DNA of 64,000 nt. It comes from Entonaema liquescens (taxonomy: Eukaryota; Ascomycota; Sordariomycetes; Xylariales; Xylariaceae). The DNA lies in contig CADCSX010000003.1 of NCBI GenBank assembly GCA_902805475.1, positions 2,852,001-2,916,000 of the forward strand, given 5' to 3'. Within the stretch, counting starts at the first letter, position 1. Every line of letters begins with the position of its first letter. Under the pieces are notes generated by a model. That model ran no database searches, had not been told where the DNA came from, and was given only the letters and a program-made list of their open reading frames with translations. Shown here in pieces: positions 48,181 to 58,105 of this stretch. The translations under genes were made by a program, and so were the position numbers.

Positions 48181-48660
48181 AGTTGCATATAATTATTAAA
48201 TATATATTTTAAGCTTAATAATAAAGATTTTAACGTTTCGTACGAAATTATATATAATTAAATTTTTTATTTAAAATTTTATTTTAAATAATTTATTTAA
48301 ATAAATTATTTAATATATTTAATTTATTTAATTTATTATTTATTTTTAATAAAATAAATAAATAAATATTTAAATACGCGAATTTTATACGGGAATTAAA
48401 ATTCGGTAAATCGTATTATATATAATAAAATTTAATAATTTAAAAAATTATATTAAATAAACGATATTAAATAAATTATATTATAAATTATATTATAAAT
48501 TATATTATAAATTATATTATAAATTAATTTATAAATTATATATAATTTTATTTAAAATATTTATTTTAATAAAATATAATTTTTTTAAAATAATATATAA
48601 TTTTTTTATAAAAATATTATTATTTTAACGAGTTATTTATAATAATATATTTATTTAAAA
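48181..48660. repeat. AT-only block A (RIP-like)
   Basis: About 480 bp almost wholly of A and T. From ~48230 to the end I count about ten cytosines and each is followed by G (for example tacgcgaat, ttcggtaaatcg, aacgag). Such composition is expected after exhaustive C-to-T change on both strands of a repeat, with CpG spared. The original element cannot be recognised. Confidence 0.8.
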
Positions 48661-49191
48661 GCAACACTAATTCGGCAGTGGGGGGCGTACTAAGTCGGCA
48701 GTAGCCACACCATTTTGTATGGGAGCGCCACACCCGCGAAAATAGCATAAGTACTACATGTATCTCCATACAAATTTACTAGTGCGCGACCGTACTTCCC
48801 ATGCCCACCCCGCCAGATCTCTTAATCTATCAAATTACCTTATCTAATCTACCGAACCAACCACCCAGTCAATCAATCAATCAGTCAGTCAGTCAGTCAG
48901 TCAGTCAGTCAGTCAGTCAGTTAGTCAATCAGTCAATCAATCGATCAATTGGTCAATCGATCAATTATTCGATTTGAAAAGATCTCGTGTTTCTGCCTTA
49001 AAATGCGCGTATGCGACCGTAATTGACTTGACTATTTAAGGTTTGAGGCTGTAAAGGTTCGAAAGATAAGATTAGCCAAAAGTTACAAGTCATTACTAGT
49101 AAATTTGTATGCGGGGGGAGGTACTTGTTGGTACAAAGCGATTGTGGCTACTGCCGACCTAATACGCCCCTTACTGCCGAACTAATGTTGT
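48661..49191. mobile_element. TIR element, copy 1 (MITE-like)
   Basis: About 530 bp bounded by inverted repeats of ~48 bp. The left end has TTCGGCAGTGGGGGGCGTAC and the right end carries its reverse complement with a few transitions. Next inside are a second inverted pair (ACAAATTTACTAGT) and a CAGT/CAAT tetranucleotide tract at ~48870-48960. No transposase frame is present, so it looks like a non-autonomous DNA element. It lies between AT-only blocks and keeps near-normal G+C. Confidence 0.82.
48868..48962. repeat. CAGT/CAAT tetranucleotide microsatellite inside copy 1
   Basis: Runs of CAATCAATCAGTCAGT with about ten successive CAGT units. The corresponding tract in copy 2 is at 49864-49900. 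Confidence 0.85.
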
Positions 49192-49640
49192 TTTTATTTA
49201 AATTATATAAAACGTAAATATTAATTATTAAATGTTAAATATTTAACCGATAAAATCGATTTATATTTAATTAAATTTAATTTAATAATCGATTAAAATC
49301 GATTTTAATAAAATAATATATATAATTTATTATATATAAAATTAAAATAATAATTTAATTAAATTTATTAAATAATTTATTATAATAATAAAAATAAATT
49401 AAAAAAATAAATTAAATATTACGGTTTATATTAATATTTTATATATTAATTTCGGTTTAATATATTTACGTTTTTATATATTAAAATTTTAATAAATTTA
49501 AATATTTTAAAAATAATATAATTATATATTTAAATTTATTATTATTTAAAAATTATTTTAATATTTTTATTTTTAAAAAATTTTTTAATATAATAAATAA
49601 AATAAAAAATATAATTTTAAATTTTTCGATATATTTATAT
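49192..49640. repeat. AT-only block B (RIP-like)
   Basis: About 450 bp of A/T between the two TIR elements. Cytosines are nearly all in CpG (aacgta, atcgat, tacggt, ttcggt, tacgtt); I found one exception in ACCG. Confidence 0.8.
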
Positions 49641-50218
49641 AAGAGTAACATTAGTTCGGCAGTGGGGGGCGTACTAGGTCGGCAATAGCCACACCATTTT
49701 GTATAGGAGCGCCACACCCGCGAAAATCGCACAAGTACTACATGTATCTCCTTACAAATTTACTAGTGCGCGACCGTACTTCCAATGCCCACCCCGCTAA
49801 ACCACCCCGCTAAACCTTGAATCTCTCAATCTACCACCAACCTCAATTACCTTATCGATTCCAACCAGTCAGTCAGTCAGTCAGTCAGTCAGTCAGTCAA
49901 TTAGTTCAATAGTCAATTAAACAAGCGCTGCGTTTGTTGTCTATTTCGCTTCGAAACGCGCGTATGCGACCGTATAAGATGTTGTGGAATTGATAATTTC
50001 AAGGGGTTGAGGCCTTACAAGAATATTGCCAGGTAAGCGGTAAGGGATTTGACCAATAGGAGGGCGTGCATGGTAAAAAGCCACGAAAGATAAGATTTGC
50101 CAAAGGTTATAAGTAAATACTAGTAAATTTGTATGCGCGGGGAGGTACTTGTTAGTACAAAGCCATTGTGGCTACTGCCGACCTAGTACGCCCCCCACTG
50201 CCGAACTAGTGTTGCTCT
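49641..50218. mobile_element. TIR element, copy 2 (MITE-like)
   Basis: About 575 bp, related to copy 1 along its whole length and in the same orientation. Terminal inverted repeats begin AAGAG(T/C)AACA(T/C)TAG and continue with TTCGGCAGTGGGGGGCGTAC; the inner ACAAATTTACTAGT pair and a CAGT tract (49864-49900) are shared. The outer flanks tatata/tatata could be a target duplication or part of the repeat. Differences between copies are mostly transitions. No coding capacity was seen. Confidence 0.82.
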
Positions 50219-50345
50219 TATATAAAACTTTTAAATAATTTAATATAAAAATAATATAATATTTTATTTAATTCGTTTTATAAATATTTACTTTATTCGT
50301 TAAATTTTAGTTTAATATTATAATATTCGATTTCTTAACTTCGGG
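50219..50345. repeat. AT-rich block C (RIP-like)
   Basis: Right border of the island, more eroded than blocks A and B; it carries a few non-CpG cytosines (aaactttt, tttacttt) besides ttcgtt and ttcgat. Confidence 0.65.
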
Positions 50346-51035
50346 AATAACGTTCACTCTCTTTAACTTAAAACCCAACCAATCATGTGTTAGCATGTTA
50401 GAAATTAAAAAGAATATGTTGAAATATTAAAAGCTACGTGCGCAACGGATAGGATAAGAAGCAACCGAATATAAGACTCCAAATTTAACTCCAAAGACAA
50501 TTTTCAATTTCACTAATTTGAGTAGTCTGGTTTGAGCTCTACAAGGATGATTTAGAAAAACAAAGCCATCAGCGTGTTTAACATCAACGAGAGGAGTTGT
50601 AGCCGCTCTGGCACTGAAAGTTATTAGTACAGGTAGACAAATCAAGATATTAGAGGCGACCGACATGCAATCATGCTAAGCGAATCTGGATAACTAAGGC
50701 TTTTCGAAAAGCAAGCGACGACTTTCTATCCACAAAGCAAAGATGCCATGGTCTCGATGTAAACGATACATTAGCCATGTAGTTATGGCTAACTATTAAC
50801 AGACCCTTACTTAATCCTCGAATTCAACGATGCAGTAGGTATAGTCATTATAAGCTGTCCTGGCGATCTAAACATTGAGAGAAAACAGTTTTAGTAGGCA
50901 AAAACCACGAAACCGAATGAAAAGGAAAATACGACCGCATACGGGCTGCCGGGAAACATCTAAAGAATCTCCATGTTCGATGTCGTGTGACGTCAAGAAA
51001 TCAACAACGCAGGGTCGAATTGGTTTAGTATGAAT
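50346..51035. other. Intergenic region
   Basis: Normal composition, downstream of the RGG-box gene. The 79-codon minus frame at 50427-50666 is not supported by family resemblance. Confidence 0.4.
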
Positions 51036-52530
51036 TCACCAAATGCCTCCTGTTATCTTTTGTGGATGGTTTCGTAGATTCTCTGCCAGATCAGATGTCC
51101 AACCAGCGGTGTACTGGGAAACAGACTCTGATGGAGTTGGTGAACCTTTGCTATGGACCGTAGCTTTCCACTTTGGGAAGGAAGCGTTATTCTCTTCACT
51201 TCCTGGGCCCCAGCCGAAGACCGAAATGGACCCATTGTTCCTACGGCAGCGACGTCGAGGCGGGGTACGAATGCTAACCTGGCTCTCGCCTTGCGAATTA
51301 CCCCGGCCGCGATTTTGGTATACTTTGTCGTTCAATGTTGTCTGGTTTGCTCTAGTTGAATCTCCACCGCGACGGTGGCCCCCTCGACGACGATTGCCGC
51401 CGCGTCGTGAAGAATAGCCTGGATTTTCCGGTTGGTAGCTACCCCAAGGTTTGTAGTCGGCGGCTCTATCGTGGTTCATATTGGGAGGCTCGCCGACCCA
51501 TGGAGCCCCCACATTGTTCTTGGTAAGCTGCTGTACAAAACTTTCGATATTATCATCTTTTCCCGGCTGAGCACCAACCTCCTTAACAGCTTGTAACTTT
51601 CCAACGGGGATGGGCTCCCGTCGTTCGTGCGGTAACAACTCGCGCTATATATTGGTGAGTTAATCTAGTTCTCCATCGGCGTTCGATCATGGAATATAGA
51701 ACATAAACTTACATTTGACTCTTCGTAGGCGCCATTGCTGAGAAGAACGTCCGGATCGTAGGTTGAGAGGGTGGCGAAGGATGAATCGGGAATTTCTGTG
51801 GTAGAACCGTGCTTAGGCCCTAGACGTCCAACGGTTTGATCACGGATCCTTAGCTGTACCTGTTGAATACCACGAGTCATAGTATTATCTGATAACGCCG
51901 CTAAAGGAAGTTCCACCCCGGTACCCGGAGTTTCGTTAGGAATGAGTTTGGCACCACTAGTTGCCGTCGAAGATGAATCATGTTGATTGAATTCATTATC
52001 ATCCTGGCCGGCGGGTCCTATCGGGTTGTATTCCTTCTGAGTTCCGACAGTTGTACCCGCAGAAGAATGCCCACGAATAACATGAGAGGTTTCAGCATGG
52101 CCAGATTTTGAAGCACTGGCAAGCTTGGTATCTATAGACTTCAAGGTATGACGGGCCATAGATTGGCCAGTGGAAGATTTGGAGGTTGATCCGTAAGCTT
52201 TAGTCGTAGCTGACTGCTTCTCCTGGGTATCCGGAGTCTCGATTTGGAGGAGATGAATTAGGTTCTGAATAACATCTCGGTGAAGACCAGTAACAGCTGG
52301 GTTCGATTCAAGAGATGTAAGTACCTTGAAAGGTTAGGACATTCTAAGATCAATGTGGCGTGTGAAGTGATGCATAAACTTACAGCTTCCAAAACTTGTG
52401 CTGCTACTTTATTTCCATCAACATTCTTCACATGCTTCTCAAAGTAACCATGAAGTATGCCTTTTTCAGCATCGCCGATTTGAACCGCAGTCAAGAGGCT
52501 CTCAACCACCTTGAGAGCTGGATGGGCCAT
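51036..52530 (-). CDS. RGG-box protein of unknown function
   Basis: Three exons: 52530-~52384 (MAHPALKVVESLLTAVQIGD ... QVLEA), ~52325-51715 (VLTSLESNPAVTGLHRDVIQ ... LSNGAYEESN) and ~51645-51036 (RELLPHERREPIPVGKL ... ITGGIW). The joins keep frame across GT-AG introns. The first ~100 residues look helical; the middle is low complexity rich in S, T and Q. Near the C-terminus is an arginine/glycine tract (SRRGGNRRRGG, HRRGGDSTR) followed by RTPPRRRCRRNNGS, which is typical of RNA-binding RGG boxes. I do not recognise the family. A role in RNA binding is inferred from the RGG tract only. The ATG at 52530 was chosen over an upstream non-ATG extension. Confidence 0.68.
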
Positions 52531-54790
52531 TTCGACGATATGTAAATATACCAACGATTAATTTATCGCAATTGGTGGTAGAGATGTGAGAATGGAAAGA
52601 TTGAGTTGCAGAGTGTCGGTATGATGTATAATCTGTTAAGTATGAGACGGTGACTGCGCCCTGATACATCCGGTGTGCATCTACGGCCCTAGCTTTGGGT
52701 ACTTGGGTACCTACCTATATAAAGCTAGAGACCTAGGTATGTGAGGTAACGACGACTGAGGTAGGCAAGAGTGAGGAAGTAACGGAAGAGAAAGCGCTTG
52801 CTGCGAGTTCGAAAGAAGGAAGTGACAATGTACAAACACAGAATACGAGGTAATTGAGTAGTTGAAAGTCAATTCCGGGATAGAATTGTGAAAAGTGTAA
52901 AGCACGATGGGAAAAGGGATTGCTCTGGATATTAATGATGGCAAACCGTAGCCTGGCACAGTATTTACCAATTAAACTATGTCCATACAAGGCCAATTGC
53001 AGAAAAAAAAAACGTGATTGAGGTAAGGAAGATGTTAGGAAAGAATCCACGAAGTAAAATGAAATTATTGAAACGACTTGCATGGTAGGTACTTCCTCAA
53101 TACCTCTATCTACCTTCTACCACCTAACCAGATAATTAGGCAAGTAGGTAGGTATATGCAATAATTAAAGATGGAGTGTGCAAAAAAGGAAAAATAGATT
53201 CACTAAACCACCAACAATTAAAAGGGGTTAAAAGGTTGATCCTCTGCTCTTCGAATATGTCATCGTGTAAGTACATCTAGTCCCTGATCCTAGCCCATTG
53301 ATATGACCCCGTAATCACTATTACCATCAATATGCTATTGGTCTATGTTGATAGGGACACCGTTCTACCTAAGTGGGAGAGTTTCCGTATAGTTCGCCCT
53401 GTCCTTCATTGGTAATATTGCCCATCAATACATTTACAAAGTTCTCCGTATAAGTACTCGCGGCTTAAGGTCTCCATTCGTCAAACCAAAAATAATCCTA
53501 TCGATGGTATGATGAGATATGTGCCGTCGTAAGAATCGGCCGTTTTTAGGGGAATAGATGGGTTATTCTAGTACTAGCTATTACCGTGACGGAACTGGCC
53601 CCAAGCAAAGAAAACGTAAAACTAAGGGTTAGAAAGGAATTGATGAAAAGTGCCTCAATGAAGAAGTATAAACATGTATAAAATATGTACGAGCACGTAG
53701 CGTATGATTATTTCGGCTGTAGTTAAAAGCAAAAGAATCCTGGCATATTAACCTAAGGAACTTATCCGTGAAAAGCTCACAGATTTGTTCAATTCTGAGA
53801 TAAAAAGGAAGATTGGAATAGTTACTAGCCCATTTATATGCTTAAAGCATATGCAAATGTTCACAAAATTAACAGTTTGCTTACCTGGCTAGCTAAAAAA
53901 AAAACGAATTCCATTAACGGTATTTCTAGCGAATCACCGTTTTCAACAGAAATATTTCTGGCCACGCTTTCTTCGAAGCACATCCCTTAATAATGCTCAA
54001 GCTGGTTTATCACCATAGGCCAAGGACCGTTCTAATATATAAACGGTACACTACCTTGTTGGGTGAACATAGGTGATGGGGTGTAACCATCGGCAGCGCC
54101 ACGCGGATGTGACCCTCAGGGGAAAGTATGCGTGACAGTCCAGCAAGGCTTGTAACTGCCCACAGGGCCTGTGCGATTCACCTTTTTGCCTTTACCTATG
54201 CGGCCCTTATGCTACGCCAGAATTTCTCGTTCCTACTCGTGCTAAGGATAGGTAGGTTTAAGGTGTTGGGCTTGACGAGTTTCTCTTGGACATCTACCAA
54301 CCGCAGTTTATACTAATTATTCGATACTTCATTAGGGGAATAAGCTTTGGATATATTGAAGAAGGTTGGGATGCGTAGAGGTATACATAACTGTAGCTTA
54401 TCATGAACTACAATGTTTACACTATATATATCACTGAACCCGTCCTGATCCAGCAGGTGTACATATCCACCTTTTACGACTTTGGGGGTATCTTTCTCGT
54501 CTCGTAACACGACTAACACATCTAACTAAACTTGTGTGCACAACGGTACAACAGGAGCTGCGGAATGTCAGATCACCTGGCCAATGGTCTGGGATGACAT
54601 ATCCGAATCTGACCCTGTTAATATGGCTGCGCATGACACATCAAGCAGCAGCTTCACCATGAGCAATGACACGAGGCAAACCAAAAGGTGAGGACACAAA
54701 TTCGTTGTTCCGCAAGGAACTCTAACTAAGGAAGCTCTGAAGTCAGAGCTATACATACAAAACAGCTTCTTTGTTCTAAGGGGGTCTCAA
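52531..54790. other. Long intergenic region
   Basis: About 2.3 kb. It is dense in TACCTA-type words (52708-52740, 53085-53160, 54250-54260) and has a TATATAAAG at 52717-52725. The frames at 52711-53083 and 54128-54316 are not supported. The last few hundred bases may hold unrecognised 5' remains of the DUF3176 gene. Confidence 0.45.
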
Positions 54791-55644
54791 GTGAGACCCC
54801 TGACAAGCAATATATTCCAGTTTTCTCATCTACAGTCTGACAGAACTTGGACTTATATGAATGGGGGCCGCCTTTTAGAGAAAACCTCTGGAGAAAGACA
54901 TCTACCGAAGTTCGAAGTGTTTGAGTGCCTTTGGTATTGGTGTGTGCAAACGTACAACACCTCTGAAGGTTCAGCAAAAGATCTATCTCCTATAATGACT
55001 AACTATGAGCCTCTGACACTAGTAGGACTTGATGTTAAGTGCCCTTCAAACGATACTGTTCACATATATCATGCGAACTCCACTAAAGATATCTACCGTT
55101 TGGATCCTAAAGCACCAGAGTTATTATAGGGGGAGCCCTATCATCATCTGTCTATTCCCCGAACGTTAACATACCCCGCCGCCGTAGAGTATCACAACCT
55201 CTTGATTATGTTGGTTTATTCCTGTATTCCAGTACCGATCTGCCTTTGGTCTTTCAAAACGTTGCCACCGCACTTTCCAATATCATCCGAATACCGGATA
55301 CAGGAGAAAATCTAAACTCTACTGTTATTAGGGGTCGAGCTATCGGAACCGAGACATACATCAGAGTACGTTGGCAATGGGTTTTACTTCCCATAATCGA
55401 GATAGTATTAGCGGCAACACTTTTAATGATGACGATTATAGTCACAACGAGATCTCATCTCCCGTTGTTGAAGTCATCCGTTATCAGTCTCCTCTTTCGT
55501 GGCCTAGAGGGTTGGACGGCCGCAGACACGGCACGCAGAATCGATGGTGAAGAGACAGTGGAGAAGCTGGACGTCCTTTCTAAGGCTTTGGAGGCACATG
55601 TCCAAGCGAACGGAGAAGATAGACTAAGATTCGTACGTGAATAG
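54791..55644 (+). pseudogene. DUF3176-type membrane protein, C-terminal remnant
   Basis: The first piece (54791-55129) has FEVFECLWYWCVQTYNTSEG, matching the conserved E-C-x-L-Y-W-C-V-x-T-Y segment of fungal DUF3176 proteins. The second piece, whose frame can be read back from 55644 to about 55110 (GALSSSVYSPN, LFLYSSTDLPLVFQNVATAL, TYIRVRWQWVLLPIIEIVL, LLKSSVISLLFRGLEGW), matches the C-terminal part including the last membrane span. The two are out of frame by one base before the TAG at 55127-55129, and I found no intron for it. The N-terminal membrane spans of the family are not visible upstream. It is therefore most likely a truncated and frameshifted gene. Function of the family is unknown. 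Confidence 0.6.
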
Positions 55645-56256
55645 TCACTACGAAATTTAAATAGGTGATAATATAGGTAATAATTACATACCTACAAGTA
55701 TGTATGGTATGAGATACGCTGATACAAAAGTTCCGGTTCCATTTAGAAGGAAATATCTTTTACTTCACTACAGCACAGATGAAGGGCAGGCTGCGCTGCG
55801 AGGAATCGGCAAACACTTCGGAGTCCTTAAATTGGTTGGGAATCCTCGTTTATCCTAGTTACCTAACGTATATGTTCCGAAAATTAAGTGTACCATCTCT
55901 TAGAACCAAATTACCCTCGATAGACATTGTTGTTACTATCTTAAACCGCTTTCAACCTTTGTGCCTCTCCCTTGTGTTAAGGAAAGAGAAGCACACCAAG
56001 ACGATGATGTCGAAGGCAAACCCACTCATAATTATATCAATAATAGAAATAACATAAACAATAGTTCATCTTCGCCAATCTGGTCTTCCATACTATTATT
56101 CCTGTAACCTAACCCGTGCTTGAGCGCCACGCGTTGGAAAGGTTTAGGTTTCCCCATCATTTACAGACCGAGGCATTACTATGAAGCTATTTCGTCAACG
56201 GCCCGCGAGCTAACCATATAACTTCATCTCGTGAATGCCTATAATCTTGCTGAGCT
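55645..56256. other. Convergent intergenic region
   Basis: Between the DUF3176 remnant and the alpha/beta hydrolase. The 92-codon plus-strand frame at 55779-56057 is not supported. Confidence 0.4.
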
Positions 56257-57115
56257 TTAAGCTTTCGCCACTTTGGTAATGATGTCCACCAGCGCTGCTG
56301 TCTCCTTCTCTATTAGAAACGGACTATGGCCGCATTCTAACTCAACAACCGTAGCACCCGCTGCCGCAGCGCGCTTGTACTGTTCTTCAGGCTGGACAAT
56401 TCTGTCATTCTTACAGACAACGTACGTCTTTGGCGCTCGGACCTCGGATGCTGCGTATAAGCCGTCGGGTGCACTGGCAGCTTCACTGTGCCAGACCAGC
56501 AGCCGCAGCGCTTCGTCTACCCGCGACTGCTCAACGTCGTAGTAGAGAAGTGCCCGTGCAATGTCTTCGGGTAGAGATTGTTTTTTATGCTTCCACGATT
56601 ATCAGCTAACTCCACGAGACGGATAACAATACCCCATGCATGCTTAGATAGCCACCCAGAATACAGGAAGTGGATAAAGGAGAAGTTATCCTTACATCGG
56701 TCCAGCCCTCGGGGGATGGCAACGGTTTGTCTGGTGGAAATCGACCGTCCTCTGGCGAAATGAGCCCTGATATATAAACGAGCCCGACAATACCGCCTTT
56801 GAGCCCCTGGGCTACGCGTTCTTCAAGGGTCGAGCCAGCCGAGACCTGCGTCGCGATAATACCTCCGTAACTATGAGCGACTATAACTACCTTGCGACCT
56901 TGGTCAAGGTACGGTGCTAAAAATTGTTGAACCTGTGCAGTAACATCAATGTGTGTTTTGTCGTCTATAGAGTCATCATATCCGGTTGTAACAAGGGATG
57001 GAGCAAAAACGCTAAATCCGTTACCTCGAAGGCCGTCAATGAGGTAGCGGTAATGGAGCGGAATATGCCAGGCCCCGTGGAGAAGCAGAATGATCGGTAT
57101 ATCCTGTACTGTCAT
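56257..57115 (-). CDS. Alpha/beta hydrolase (AB hydrolase, salicylate-esterase-like)
   Basis: Two exons, 57115-56696 and 56589-56257, join in frame (phase 0, 106-nt intron) to 250 residues. The chain starts MTVQDIPIILLLHGAWHIP with the oxyanion-side HGAWH motif, then VVIVAHSYGG with the nucleophile serine, KTYVVCKNDRIVQPEEQ near the acid and ECGHSPFLIEK with the catalytic histidine. Spacing fits plant-type methylesterase/salicylate-esterase-like hydrolases that are common in fungi. It has no signal peptide, so it probably acts in the cytosol. The substrate is not predictable; such enzymes cleave small esters or act in secondary metabolism. Confidence 0.85.
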
Positions 57116-58105
57116 TTTTGCGAGGGCGATGTGGAATGATTAAAGGAGCACCTTTATAATAAACTTTCACTGGGTACAGGGAGGATCGAGTGTTTTATAC
57201 AAACTCGGAACTTGAGTCACAATCGTGGCCTGGTGTTACAGCTCAATGATGGCGCAAGCATTACATGGGCTTAGAGACTCGTCCTTCTGCAAGCGTAGTC
57301 TATTCGGGAAGCATTCCATTGGTCAAATCGTAATTCTATAACCAGTGAATCTATGCATAATCAGTATGGTAGTCTTACATGATGGGATGCTGAGTCAACT
57401 TATGAGCCAGGTTGAATAATTGGAACTACTGTCAACTAGCCGAGATCCGTTTTATCTACTACAATATGTCTACTCAAGGTATTCTTCTAACGTGAGAATA
57501 GTTTAAGGCTTTATTTAATAGGGAAGAATAAATTCTACGTGCTAAATTTAAACGATCCTGAGATCTTATGGGCGTGTCATCATCTGAAGCCTACTAACTA
57601 GGCTAAACCCTTCACTGGGTACCTACACTTTAAGGTACCTAAATTAGTGTCGCCTGTTGATATTTTCGGTATCTCAGTACATGAATTATGCCTTTAAATT
57701 GACATCCATTCATTCTTCACTAAAGTTATGTTCTCACATCCTCTCCATATCCCCTAGGTAGGGGATATAAATCAGAAAACTTAGCCCCCAAATGCGACAT
57801 TGTACTTGCCGACGGACTATGAACAGATATAACTTTAATACATTATTACTGGCTGAAATTGGGATCACCGCACTGGTCGTTAGCAATGGATCCGCGAATA
57901 GTGGCGTCTATATGTTGTGTAACCCCCGAGCTGTTGCAGAACACGAAGGAAGCGGGGTTATTCATACAAAGCCATCTTTTTCCCTCCAGCCTTCCCCGTA
58001 TTACTATGTCTTTTTCCATATCGATTCTAAATCATCGTCCTATCTACGACTTCATATAAGGTATACCTGCCTAACGTTAGGTTAGGTGCCAGCTTGCGAC
58101 GCGCG
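57116..58105. other. Intergenic region between divergent genes
   Basis: About 1 kb. It includes the palindromic CCCCTAGGTAGGGG at 57751-57764 followed by GATATAAATC, which could be the core promoter of the STAND gene. Frames at 57792-58085 are not supported. Confidence 0.45.

Noticed and set aside
48181..50345. Centromere or mitochondrial insertion as the source of the AT-rich island
   Set aside because: The blocks are short, separated by TIR elements of normal composition, and carry no mitochondrial gene motif.
52711..53083. Overlapping minus-strand frames of 86 and 116 codons
   Set aside because: They lie in a spacer rich in repeats and T/A tracts, have no recognisable motif and no consistent start.
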